18,262 nucleotides of DNA from JANWKQ01 sp964624635 (GCA_964624635.1 CAZUXM010000056.1:1-18262), one strand, 5' to 3'; numbered from the stretch's first letter, positions 1-7,291 are shown. Notes: a model not told the origin generated them from the letters alone. Numbers and translations are program-made.

Positions 1-2
1 AC

Positions 3-122
3 CCTGCCTGCTTTTTTACGGGCCATTTATATCTGTATAGCCGTAAAAAAGGGCGGGCTAAGCTCCAATACCTGCGGGTTTTACGCTATAATCTGCTCTC
101 CATGTTTGCGTTTATGAATTAG
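3..122 (+). CDS. C-terminal fragment of an unidentified protein (5' end outside window)
   Basis: The third forward frame is open from the window edge to a TAG at 120-122 and gives 39 residues. They are rich in Arg, Lys, Leu and Tyr and include the string SRKKGRAKLQYLRVLRYNLL. The composition suggests the basic, amphipathic tail of a membrane-associated enzyme, but I do not recognise the family. The first frame is also open to position 117, but its product (several Cys and Ile, no clear pattern) looks less protein-like. The call rests only on an open frame ending just before an intergenic stretch, so it is weak. An 11-bp inverted repeat lies inside it (11-21 and 41-51). Confidence 0.35.
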   Translation, partial: PACFFTGHLYLYSRKKGRAKLQYLRVLRYNLLSMFAFMN

Positions 123-204
123 TTTTTTTTGTTTTTTAAGGATGTTGTTCAGGTACTATTCTGGTAAATAAGCTAATTTTATGCATATTTGCAGCTGATT
201 TTAT

Positions 205-861
205 ATGGCTCCCAAAGAAAAAATAGTAATTGCCTCTAACCAACAAATGATAGTAAGTGGATTATCAGGAATGATAGAGACCATGAATACAGTTGAATTG
301 GCAGGCATAGCTACCTCAAAACAACAGTTACTTGAGTTATTGGTAGTACATCAACCTATGATATTAATGATTGATCGTTGGTTTGAGGATATGTTTCTTG
401 AATCTAATTGGGAGGAAACCAATACCCTTACCGAAAAATACCGTACCATTTTATTTTCTGATCCACATAAAGAAAGCATTTACAAACTGCATAAATTACA
501 TATCACCAGTTTTTTTACCCTACACTCTACCCCAGATGAAATAAAACAAACTATACAGGCAACTGTAGAAGGAATTAAATTTTTTACTCCAAAGGTGGTT
601 GAAACACTTATTGAATATAGTTTTAAACGTACTCCCGAAAAACCTACCCAACAATTGCATGATGATTTAAGTGAAAGGGAAATGGAAGTGTTAATGCTTA
701 TTACTCAGGGTAGAAATACAAAATATATTGCTGATAAACTTTTTTTAAGTACCCATACCGTATACACTCATCGTAAAAATATTCTCAAAAAACTCTCTTG
801 TAAGAGTGCTGCTGAGCTGATTAATTATGCCTACACCCAAGGCTTAGTAGAAAAAGAGTAA
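205..861 (+). CDS. LuxR/NarL-family transcriptional regulator with degenerate receiver domain
   Basis: A 218-residue DNA-binding regulator with response-regulator layout. Residues 5-125 form a receiver-like fold and 153-215 a LuxR C-terminal helix-turn-helix: LSEREMEVL opens it and the recognition helix lies around 183-195 (STHTVYTHRKNIL). The receiver is unusual. Asp57 sits at the phospho-acceptor position, but the acidic pair that normally binds Mg is Ser11-Asn12, and the conserved Lys near the end of the domain is replaced (about Leu106 in TLHSTPDEI). Phosphorylation-independent or ligand control is therefore likely; that is inference. No histidine kinase is adjacent. The gene lies directly upstream of the haem operon, in the same direction, and is the best local candidate for its regulator. 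A near-match to the -7 element (CATATTTG, 184-191) precedes the ATG. Confidence 0.85.
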   Translation: MAPKEKIVIASNQQMIVSGLSGMIETMNTVELAGIATSKQQLLELLVVHQPMILMIDRWFEDMFLESNWEETNTLTEKYRTILFSDPHKESIYKLHKLHITSFFTLHSTPDEIKQTIQATVEGIKFFTPKVVETLIEYSFKRTPEKPTQQLHDDLSEREMEVLMLITQGRNTKYIADKLFLSTHTVYTHRKNILKKLSCKSAAELINYAYTQGLVEKE

Positions 862-877
862 TCCCCTTTTTAGGTTA
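861..877. promoter_or_regulatory. Copy 1 of a CCCCT-N-TTTAGG near-palindrome
   Basis: The 17-mer starting ATCCCCTTTTTAGG overlaps the last base of the regulator's stop codon. It aligns with TACCCCTATTTAGGGTA at 5609-5625 and with 7223-7239. It could be an operator, or the stem-loop of a weak terminator, since it is followed by a T-rich tail (ATTTTTATC). The sequence alone does not decide. It is the weakest of the three copies. Confidence 0.4.
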
Positions 878-942
878 TTTTTATCATAAATGATATTTCA
901 ATGCCTCTTGGACGCATTGTCATTACTGTCTTTTAGCTACAA

Positions 943-972
943 TACCCAAACTTAGGTAGTGGGTTTACCCAA
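943..972. promoter_or_regulatory. NarL-like heptamer cluster upstream of the haem operon promoter
   Basis: TACCCAA (943-949), a 2-bp spacer and TTAGGTA (952-958) form an inverted pair with the 7-2-7 geometry known for NarL-type binding sites. Each arm matches the TACYYMT heptamer at 6 of 7 positions. A further TACCCAA lies at 966-972, inside the palindrome TGGGTTTACCCA (960-971). The cluster ends 9 bp before the -33 element, as an activator site would. That the neighbouring LuxR/NarL-type protein binds here is inference. Confidence 0.45.
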
Positions 973-981
973 TATACGGGA

Positions 982-1012
982 TTGTTATGAGGTGTTTGTG
1001 ATAATACCTTTG
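982..1012 (+). promoter_or_regulatory. Bacteroidota-type promoter of the haem operon
   Basis: TTG at 982-984, a 20-bp spacer and TACCTTTG at 1005-1012 match the -33 (TTG/TTTG) and -7 (TAnnTTTG) elements of the Bacteroidota housekeeping sigma factor. The transcript would start near 1018, giving a leader of about 27 nt before the ATG at 1045. Confidence 0.65.
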
Positions 1013-1044
1013 TCACACTAAAATGAAATAAACTTTTATATACG

Positions 1045-2328
1045 ATGAAGAAATTTTTTACAATTGTTTTAGCTTCTTTGGCCATGGGTATTCAGGCACA
1101 AACCTGGGTGGATGATTCAGTAGCTATTGGAGCAGGTTATCCTAACCGTGTTTTTTACAGTCTTCAAAATGGTATTGTAGGTACTATGCCTTTTAATGAT
1201 AAAGATTTTTTAATTGATGTTAGTGAACCATATTCAGCAACAGTACGAATTAACGGAGGTTTTAATGCTGCTTTGTATGAATATACCGGAGGTGATACTA
1301 CAGATTGGGCTACTTTAGATACCACAGGTTTATTTAATGGTACCAATTTTACAAGACAGCGTGATGATCAACATGCTTTTGCTCCATCAGCTTTTGAACA
1401 AGGTGGTGCAGGTCATCCGGATTATGGTTGGGGTATTTATAACAATATTACACATGATGTAAATGGAGTAAAAATTTATGTATTTAAAACATCTAACGCT
1501 GCACCTACATGGAAAAAAGTTTGGATTAAAAAATTGAGCGCTATCACATCGGCTTACACTATTTGGGTGGACGATATTGGTGGTGGAGCAGCCCAAACCT
1601 TAACCATTTCAAAAGCTGGTGTTACCAATAAGAATTTTATTTATTATAGCTTCGTAAATGACTCAACGTATGATAGCGAGCCGGCAGCTGATTCCTATGA
1701 TCTAGTGTTTACTAAACATGAAGGTGATTATTTACAAAATGGTTTTTTTGTGGTAAATCAGGCAGTAACAGGAGTTGAAACTAATAAAGGGGTTGCAGTA
1801 GCCGAAGCAGCTGATATTTTGCCCGATAATGCAATCCATACCAATTATACTTTACAAGAAGATTTACAAGGCATTGGTGCTCGTTGGAAACAATTGAATA
1901 TGTCATTCCAGTGGGTAGTGGAAGATTCAACCAGTTATTTTATTCAGGATTTAGATAGTAATATCTGGCAAGTTAGATTTACAGGTTTTGTTGGATCATC
2001 TGCCGGTAAATATCGTTTCCAAAAACGTCAGGTAGGCTTTGTGTCTGTTGAAGGTGAAACAGGTAAATTGGCAGGATTTAGTGTATTCCCTAATCCAACG
2101 ACTGATTTTATCAATTTGGTTTATGTTATCAATGATCAACAACAAAATGCTCAGTTGAACATCATTGACATCAATGGGAAAACAATATTGAACCGGATTT
2201 TAACTAATCAATCTGGAATTAATCAAACACAAATTGATCTTACCTCGCTTAACCTGCCTACAGGTATTTATGTAGCCAGAGTTCAAGTAGGTAATTATAC
2301 AGGTACTCAGAAATTCATTGTCGAATAG
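1045..2328 (+). CDS. HmuY-like haem-binding protein with T9SS C-terminal sorting domain
   Basis: A 427-residue secreted protein. Residues 1-19 are a signal peptide (MKKFFTIVLASLAMG then IQA-QT). The middle (about 25-335) resembles HmuY-type proteins: it carries SYDLVFTKHEGDYLQ and a closing SNIWQVRFTGFV segment, which parallel WDLVFTQY and YYKLRFTSFV in the lipoprotein encoded at 4576. Residues 343-427 are a type A T9SS sorting domain (FSVFPNPTTDFINL, then NLPTGIYVARV and a terminal KFIVE). This predicts export across the outer membrane and anchoring on, or release from, the surface. HmuY proteins capture haem for a TonB-dependent receptor, and here the receptor gene follows at once. The usual HmuY is a lipoprotein, so T9SS sorting is uncommon. 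Haem-ligating residues cannot be assigned by eye. It is the first gene of the operon. Confidence 0.75.
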   Translation: MKKFFTIVLASLAMGIQAQTWVDDSVAIGAGYPNRVFYSLQNGIVGTMPFNDKDFLIDVSEPYSATVRINGGFNAALYEYTGGDTTDWATLDTTGLFNGTNFTRQRDDQHAFAPSAFEQGGAGHPDYGWGIYNNITHDVNGVKIYVFKTSNAAPTWKKVWIKKLSAITSAYTIWVDDIGGGAAQTLTISKAGVTNKNFIYYSFVNDSTYDSEPAADSYDLVFTKHEGDYLQNGFFVVNQAVTGVETNKGVAVAEAADILPDNAIHTNYTLQEDLQGIGARWKQLNMSFQWVVEDSTSYFIQDLDSNIWQVRFTGFVGSSAGKYRFQKRQVGFVSVEGETGKLAGFSVFPNPTTDFINLVYVINDQQQNAQLNIIDINGKTILNRILTNQSGINQTQIDLTSLNLPTGIYVARVQVGNYTGTQKFIVE

Positions 2329-4579
2329 TTTGAATACACCGAAAAGTTTAATAGCATTCTTGTGTATGTTAGTTTGGGCCGGACTTGTTTCGGCTCAAAC
2401 TTTTCTTTTTGTTAAAGACTCAAATGGGGAGCCGGTATATGGTGCGCATGTATTTATTAGTCCTTTAAACGGAACCAAACCTCAATATGAAATTACTGAC
2501 TTTGAAGGAAAAATAAAATGTACCATTACCACCGAATCATCCATTAAAATTTCATACTTAGGATGCAAGGAAATTAATGATACTATTACACCATCCAATA
2601 ATCTTACTTTTCATTTTGCTGAAGATCAACATCAACTTGATGAGTTTGTAGTTACTTCTTATGCAGTACCTACCAAAGTAAATGAATCAGTATATAAAGT
2701 AAAAGTGATAGACAAAGCCAGGATAGAAGGACAAGGGGCTCAGAATTTACGTGATTTGCTAACGAATGATCTCAATGTTCGGTTATCGCAGGATGCTGCA
2801 TTGGGTTCACAAGTAAAAATGCAGGGAGTAGGGGGCGAAAATGTAAAAATCATGATTGATGGGGTACCTATGATTGGTAGATTAGATGGAAACCTGGATC
2901 TTTCACAAATTAATCTTAATACCGTTGAAAAAATTGAAATTATTGAAGGGTCTACTTCTACTGTATATGGTTCCAATGCTATGGGAGGAGTTATTAATAT
3001 CATCACCAAAAAAACACAAAATCATTTATTAGAAGGAAGCGCCAAGTTCTTTTACGAAACCGTTGGAAACTATAATGTAGATGCGAAACTAGGTTGGCAA
3101 CACAAAGGAAATTTTTTGCAGATAACCGGAGGGAGATATTTTTTTGATGGATTTAGTACCAATGACTCCGTTAAAAGAGTAAAGCTATGGAAACCCAAAG
3201 AACAATATTTTGGTGAAGTGCAATACAATCGTTCTATTGGAAAACTTAATTTACGTTATTCCGGAAATATTTTTCATGAATTATTGGAAAGTAAAGGTGC
3301 TCCTGAAGCGCCTTTTTATGTTACTGCTACCGACCAGTGGTTTAGAACCATTAGAAGTACTCATGGATTATTTCTCACTGGTTATGTAGCCAAAGACCAT
3401 CATTTAGATATTACCGCCTCCTATTCTTTTTATGAAAGAAGAAGAGAAACTTTTAGAAAAGATTTGGTTACGCTAGACCAACAGCTTACTGAAGAAAATA
3501 TTGATTTGTTTAATCTGGTGATGAGCAGAGGAGTATACAACTATAACAAAAAAAATTCACGTATTGCAGTACAAGCAGGTTATGAATTTAATTACGAAAC
3601 TGCTACAGGTGAACGTATCCAAAATCAGTTTCAGGATATGATGGATGTGGCTCTTTTTGGAGCTGTTGAATTTAAACCGGTAAAAATATGGACCATTAAA
3701 CCTGCAGTTCGTTTCGGCTATCAATCAAAATTTGATATGCCGGTAATCCCTTCTATTCATACAAAAATTTCACCTCATAAAAATCTTGATATCCGCTTAT
3801 CTTATTCAAGAGGATTCAGGTCCCCTACATTAAAGGAATTGTATTTCTTCTTTGTAGACGTAAACCATAATGTTTATGGAAACACCCATTTAAAAGCTGA
3901 GAACGGGCACAATATCAACGGTAGTATTTCCTATACCAATAAACATTATAAAAATGTAGAGTTTGGTTTTTCTGCAGGAGGTTTTTACAATGATATTCAA
4001 AACCAAATTCGTTTAATTGCTTTAGCGATTACACCAGATTCAAATATTTATCGAAACGAAAATATTGCTCGCTTTCAATCAGTAGGAGGGCAGGCATCAG
4101 CTAATTTTACCTGGAAAAACTTATCATTGGGAGTTGGGTTTACTTATACAGGAGTAATGAATGATATTGATGAAAGTGTAATTGGCACCAATGATTATAA
4201 ATTTTATCCAGAGGTGCAAACCAATGGCTCATATAACTTTAAAAAGTGGAATGGTAAACTCAATGTGTTTTTTAAATATACCGGTTCACAACCATTTTTG
4301 TATACTGAATATGATCCTACTTTGCAAGCTGATGTTATTAGGGAAGGTACTATTGATGGTTTTGGAACGATGGATATTTCGTATCTTCAATCATTCTTTA
4401 AAAATAAGCTGCAGATTGCCTTATATGGTAAAAACCTGTTGGGTATTACTAATATTAACCAAACAGGGGCTAACGGAGGTGGAGCACATTCTGCAGGAAG
4501 TGCTACCTTACCTACCATGTGGGGAAGAACATTTGGGGTATCCGTAGCCTATAATTTTATAGTAAGTAAAAAGAATTGA
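2318..4579 (+). CDS. TonB-dependent outer-membrane receptor, probably for haem (HmuR-like)
   Basis: A TonB-dependent transporter of 753 residues counted from the TTG at 2318, or 749 from the TTG at 2330. The second gives a cleaner signal peptide (MNTPKSLIAFLCMLVWAGLVSAQ) and lies 1 bp after the preceding stop, so 2330 may be the true start. An N-terminal carboxypeptidase-like domain (about 28-105) leads to a TonB-box-like segment (DEFVVTSY), a plug (about 120-235, with MIDGVPM, STVYGSNAMGGVINIITKK) and a 22-strand-type barrel. FRSP at 500-503 and GNTHLKAE at 521-528 resemble the FRAP and NPNL boxes of haem receptors, and His517 lies between them, as the haem-ligand His does in known receptors. 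Flanking HmuY-like genes support haem as the substrate. Its stop overlaps the next start. Confidence 0.85.
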   Translation: MSNSLNTPKSLIAFLCMLVWAGLVSAQTFLFVKDSNGEPVYGAHVFISPLNGTKPQYEITDFEGKIKCTITTESSIKISYLGCKEINDTITPSNNLTFHFAEDQHQLDEFVVTSYAVPTKVNESVYKVKVIDKARIEGQGAQNLRDLLTNDLNVRLSQDAALGSQVKMQGVGGENVKIMIDGVPMIGRLDGNLDLSQINLNTVEKIEIIEGSTSTVYGSNAMGGVINIITKKTQNHLLEGSAKFFYETVGNYNVDAKLGWQHKGNFLQITGGRYFFDGFSTNDSVKRVKLWKPKEQYFGEVQYNRSIGKLNLRYSGNIFHELLESKGAPEAPFYVTATDQWFRTIRSTHGLFLTGYVAKDHHLDITASYSFYERRRETFRKDLVTLDQQLTEENIDLFNLVMSRGVYNYNKKNSRIAVQAGYEFNYETATGERIQNQFQDMMDVALFGAVEFKPVKIWTIKPAVRFGYQSKFDMPVIPSIHTKISPHKNLDIRLSYSRGFRSPTLKELYFFFVDVNHNVYGNTHLKAENGHNINGSISYTNKHYKNVEFGFSAGGFYNDIQNQIRLIALAITPDSNIYRNENIARFQSVGGQASANFTWKNLSLGVGFTYTGVMNDIDESVIGTNDYKFYPEVQTNGSYNFKKWNGKLNVFFKYTGSQPFLYTEYDPTLQADVIREGTIDGFGTMDISYLQSFFKNKLQIALYGKNLLGITNINQTGANGGGAHSAGSATLPTMWGRTFGVSVAYNFIVSKKN

Positions 4580-5586
4580 ACAAACTAAAATACATATTAT
4601 TCGTATTTGTGTTAGCAGGATTAAGTTCCTGTTTTCAGGAAGATGATCCTGTACCTCCTTATCAATCACCTGCCGGGGTTACGTCAAGTGTGGCAGGTAT
4701 GGGACCATTATATGGTACCCAATGGTATTTTGATTTAGGTACCGATACGTTTGTAAAAGTTACTGACCGTGAAAGTTGGGATTTGGCATTTCAATGTGGA
4801 GATAATGATTATCATGTTTATACAAACTTGTCCAAGTTTATGTCTGTAGCTAACACAGGTCTTACCGATTTTAATGCAGTTACTTCAGGTTCCGGGCTAA
4901 CATATCGGTTCGACAGATCGGAAGGATGGAAGGATAGCACTGCCATTGGAGAGTGGGGGACTTTTATTGCAGGTAATGTAGTTTCGCACAACTATGTATA
5001 TGTAGTAGATAGAGGTATTACTACTTTAGGAGGTAATATTGGTCGTAAAAAAATGCAAATCCTTAGCTTGGCCGGAGGAACTTATCAGGTAAAGGTGGCT
5101 GACTTAAATGGAGCCAATCTACAAGTATTGAATATAAGTAAAAACGCCAATAAAAATTTTGTGTATTTAAGTTTAAATGGTAGTGGTTCTGTTGCGGATG
5201 TTGAACCCGATAAAGTAAGTTGGGATTTAGTGTTTACTCAGTACACCACTAAGGTAGAAGAAACCTTATCGGGTATTTGGCACGATTACTCTACCAATGG
5301 AGTACTTATTAACCCATATCAGGTAGAAGTAGCTCGAGATTTTACAAAACCATTTACTGAAATCAACTATACTGATTTATCCACCTACACTTGGTCAAAT
5401 AATTGGGATTATATTGGTTATGAATGGAAATATTATGATTTTGACTTGAGTACCTATGTTGTATTGCCTAATAAAATCTATATCATTAAATCAACTGAAG
5501 GAGAATATTATAAGTTAAGGTTCACATCCTTTGTGAATGCCCTTGGAGAAAAAGGTTATCCAGCCTTTGAAGTAGCTAAATTCTAA
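4576..5586 (+). CDS. HmuY-family haem-binding lipoprotein
   Basis: A 336-residue lipoprotein with a signal sequence ending in a lipobox (LAGLSSC, Cys19). It carries the repeated pattern of the HmuY family: SWDLAFQCGDND near residue 70, SWDLVFTQY in the second half, and YYKLRFTSFVN close to the C-terminus. HmuY is a surface-exposed haem-binding protein that hands haem to its partner receptor; PgHmuY uses two His ligands and some homologues Met, but I cannot assign ligands here. The start is TTG at 4576, inside the overlap TTGA with the receptor stop. The well-formed signal peptide beginning exactly there supports this start and suggests translational coupling. Together with the T9SS-sorted relative at 1045, the receptor gene is bracketed by two HmuY-like proteins. 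Confidence 0.82.
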   Translation: MNKLKYILFVFVLAGLSSCFQEDDPVPPYQSPAGVTSSVAGMGPLYGTQWYFDLGTDTFVKVTDRESWDLAFQCGDNDYHVYTNLSKFMSVANTGLTDFNAVTSGSGLTYRFDRSEGWKDSTAIGEWGTFIAGNVVSHNYVYVVDRGITTLGGNIGRKKMQILSLAGGTYQVKVADLNGANLQVLNISKNANKNFVYLSLNGSGSVADVEPDKVSWDLVFTQYTTKVEETLSGIWHDYSTNGVLINPYQVEVARDFTKPFTEINYTDLSTYTWSNNWDYIGYEWKYYDFDLSTYVVLPNKIYIIKSTEGEYYKLRFTSFVNALGEKGYPAFEVAKF

Positions 5587-5608
5587 AAGAGGAATATTAT
5601 TTATCATT

Positions 5609-5625
5609 TACCCCTATTTAGGGTA
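5609..5625. promoter_or_regulatory. Copy 2 of the near-palindrome, TACCCCTATTTAGGGTA
   Basis: This is the most symmetrical copy: TACCC and GGGTA arms, with CCCTA-TT-TAGGG inside. The left heptamer TACCCCT matches the NarL-type consensus TACYYMT exactly. It lies 54 bp before the chelatase start, upstream of a weak -7-like TTACTTTG at 5649-5656. It may also form a small stem-loop followed by TTTTATTATT, so a weak terminator after the HmuY gene is an alternative. Confidence 0.5.
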
Positions 5626-5678
5626 TTTTATTATTCCTTCTACACCAGTTACTTTGCAATTCATTTTACACGAGAATT

Positions 5679-6643
5679 ATGAGTACGCTAAAATCATTCG
5701 GTACTAGTTTTTTTACAGTATTAACGTTTTGTTTTTTAATAGCCAGTTGTGGGTCAAAAGGCAACAATACAAACAACTCAAATAATAGAGACAAAAAAAT
5801 TGGGGTGTTATTTGTCAATCATGGTTCACGTTCTGAAACGTGGAGAAATGCTTTACTTGATTTGGNNNNNNNNNNAAACGGGTGAAAGATTCTGTTGTAG
5901 CAGATGGGATTATTAAAGACACCAAAACAGCTTTTATGGAATATACTGAGCCATCAATAGCCACCAGATTAAAGGAGTTTGATGCCGAAGGATATACCGA
6001 TGTTATTCTGGTACCTGTTTTTTTAACGGTAAGTTCTCATTCATTCGATGATATTCCAACCATCATTGGTAAAAAGGAAGATCCGGCCTCTTTAGAAGCA
6101 TTAAAAATTGAAAAAATTGAACGTTATACTCCTAAAGCAAATACGGTAATAACTCCTTTATTAGACTTTACAGACGTACTTCAAAAAAATGTTTTGAGAA
6201 GAGTAAAATCTCTTTCAAAAAATCCTGCAGAAGAAGGTATTACTTTAATTGCTTATGGTGATGCAACTTATAATACCGAGTGGACTGAATTATTGAATAA
6301 AGTAGGGGAGTATGTAAAAGACAGTACAGGTATTAATAAACATTCATTTGGCTGGTGCGGACACGTGGCTCACTACAGTCCTGATTCAACCAGCGTAGCG
6401 ATTAACAGAGTTCTAAAAGATAAAAAAACCTCCATTGTTATACCTGTATTGGTAGCACATGACGAAATGTTTCAGATACAGATTATAGGAGATGGAATAG
6501 CTCAAATCAATGATTCAAAAAATAAAGTCATTTATAAACCTGATGCTATTTTACCTGATCCTAATGTAGAGAAATGGACCATTGATATAGCACGTGAATA
6601 TGCCGCTAAAATTGTAAAAGGCGAAGTAACGGCACAGCGCTAA
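5679..6643 (+). CDS. CbiX-family (class II) chelatase, periplasmic lipoprotein; interrupted by an assembly gap
   Basis: A two-domain chelatase of the sirohydrochlorin cobaltochelatase (CbiX) family, made a lipoprotein by a signal with lipobox LIASC (Cys24), unlike the cytoplasmic cobalamin enzymes. Domain 1 has VNHGSR (His48) and, after the gap, VPVFLTVSSHSFDDIP (His codon 6038-6040), the two His positions of the CbiX active site. Domain 2 repeats the pattern in degenerate form: LIAYGDATYNTEW in place of the HGS strand, and VIPVLVAHDEMFQ. Ten N at 5866-5875 break the frame. A true gap of 2 bp would give Asp-Leu-x-Lys-Arg-Val-Lys and restore one continuous protein. Its place in a haem locus, with no B12 genes or riboswitch, suggests periplasmic removal or exchange of the metal of haem; this is inference. 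Confidence 0.78.
5866..5875. other. Run of 10 N (assembly gap) inside the chelatase gene
   Basis: The run shifts the reading frame. Continuity needs a real length of 2 modulo 3, so the 10 N cannot be literal. The flanks TTGG and AAACGGGTG fit a missing 2 bp. Confidence 0.9.
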
Positions 6644-6647
6644 TGCC

Positions 6648-7220
6648 ATGAAAAAAGAAACAAAAACCAAAATTCGTAGACTTAATATTGCTACGCATCG
6701 TGATTTGGGATACTTTTTTTCTACACTTATTATCATTTATTGTTTATCAGGCATCGCATTGAACCATGTAAATGAATGGAATCCTGATTTTATTATTAAT
6801 AAAAAAGAAATTACCATTAATAAAACTTATAAAACTTCAGAGCTAACTCCGGAAGTGATTAACGAATATGGAAAATTGGTAGGTGAAAATGACTATAAAG
6901 TATATGATTCACCCACTCCTGATCAGGTAAAAATTTATTATGACAATGCTTCCTTACACATTAATTTTTCCACTAAAACAGGAGTATACGAAAGTGTTAA
7001 ACGAAGACCTGTATTTTATCAATCTAACTTATTACACAGAAACAGTATAAAAGGGTGGAAATGGGCTGCGGATGTATTTGCGGGATTACTAATAGTCATT
7101 AACATTACGGGATTATTCATTTTAAAAGGCAAACACGGTATTAAAGGTAGGGGAAAATGGTTGATTGCTGCAGGAATCATTCCGCCAATCTTGGCCATTA
7201 TCTTAAGTATGGTGCTATAA
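6648..7220 (+). CDS. PepSY-associated transmembrane protein
   Basis: A 190-residue inner-membrane protein of the PepSY-TM-like type common in Bacteroidota. Helix 1 spans about 22-38, a periplasmic PepSY-like domain about 45-120, helix 2 about 142-158 and helix 3 about 171-190. His17 (THRDLGY), His40 (ALNHVNEW) and His130 (NLLHRNS) lie at the membrane borders, where related ferric-reductase-like proteins bind haem; that role is inferred. It starts 4 bp after the chelatase stop, so the two are co-transcribed. In this context it may reduce iron or pass electrons or haem at the cytoplasmic membrane. No ABC transporter for haem follows. Confidence 0.75.
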   Translation: MKKETKTKIRRLNIATHRDLGYFFSTLIIIYCLSGIALNHVNEWNPDFIINKKEITINKTYKTSELTPEVINEYGKLVGENDYKVYDSPTPDQVKIYYDNASLHINFSTKTGVYESVKRRPVFYQSNLLHRNSIKGWKWAADVFAGLLIVINITGLFILKGKHGIKGRGKWLIAAGIIPPILAIILSMVL

Positions 7221-7222
7221 TC

Positions 7223-7239
7223 CTCCCCTGTTTAGGGTA
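7223..7239. promoter_or_regulatory. Copy 3 of the near-palindrome, CTCCCCTGTTTAGGGTA
   Basis: It begins 2 bp after the stop of the PepSY protein and shares CCCCT-N-TTTAGGGTATTT with copy 2. It lies 14 bp before the -33 element of the mini-protein promoter. As with the other copies, an operator or a weak stem-loop terminator is possible. Confidence 0.5.
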
Positions 7240-7253
7240 TTTATCGGGTGTTT

Positions 7254-7286
7254 TTTGTGGGCAATCTATATAAGCACTTATATTTG
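7254..7286 (+). promoter_or_regulatory. Strong Bacteroidota promoter for the Cys-rich mini-protein
   Basis: TTTG at 7254-7257, a 21-bp spacer and TATATTTG at 7279-7286 match both promoter elements fully. The ATG at 7292 lies only 5 bp after the -7 element, so the mRNA is probably leaderless or nearly so. Confidence 0.7.
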
Positions 7287-7291
7287 TTTCA

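Noticed and set aside
1..117. First forward frame at the window edge as coding
   Set aside because: It is open to a TGA at 115, but its product is less protein-like than the third frame, which ends at a TAG at 120.
4182..4547. 121-residue ORF inside the receptor gene
   Set aside because: It is an out-of-frame shadow within a well-supported TonB receptor barrel.
5587..5678. Cobalamin riboswitch before the CbiX-type gene
   Set aside because: The 92-bp leader is too short and has no B12-box-like sequence.
5882..6643. A separate gene starting at GTG 5882
   Set aside because: The two parts form one chelatase split by the N gap; the GTG is an internal Val, and the frame before it is open back to the gap.
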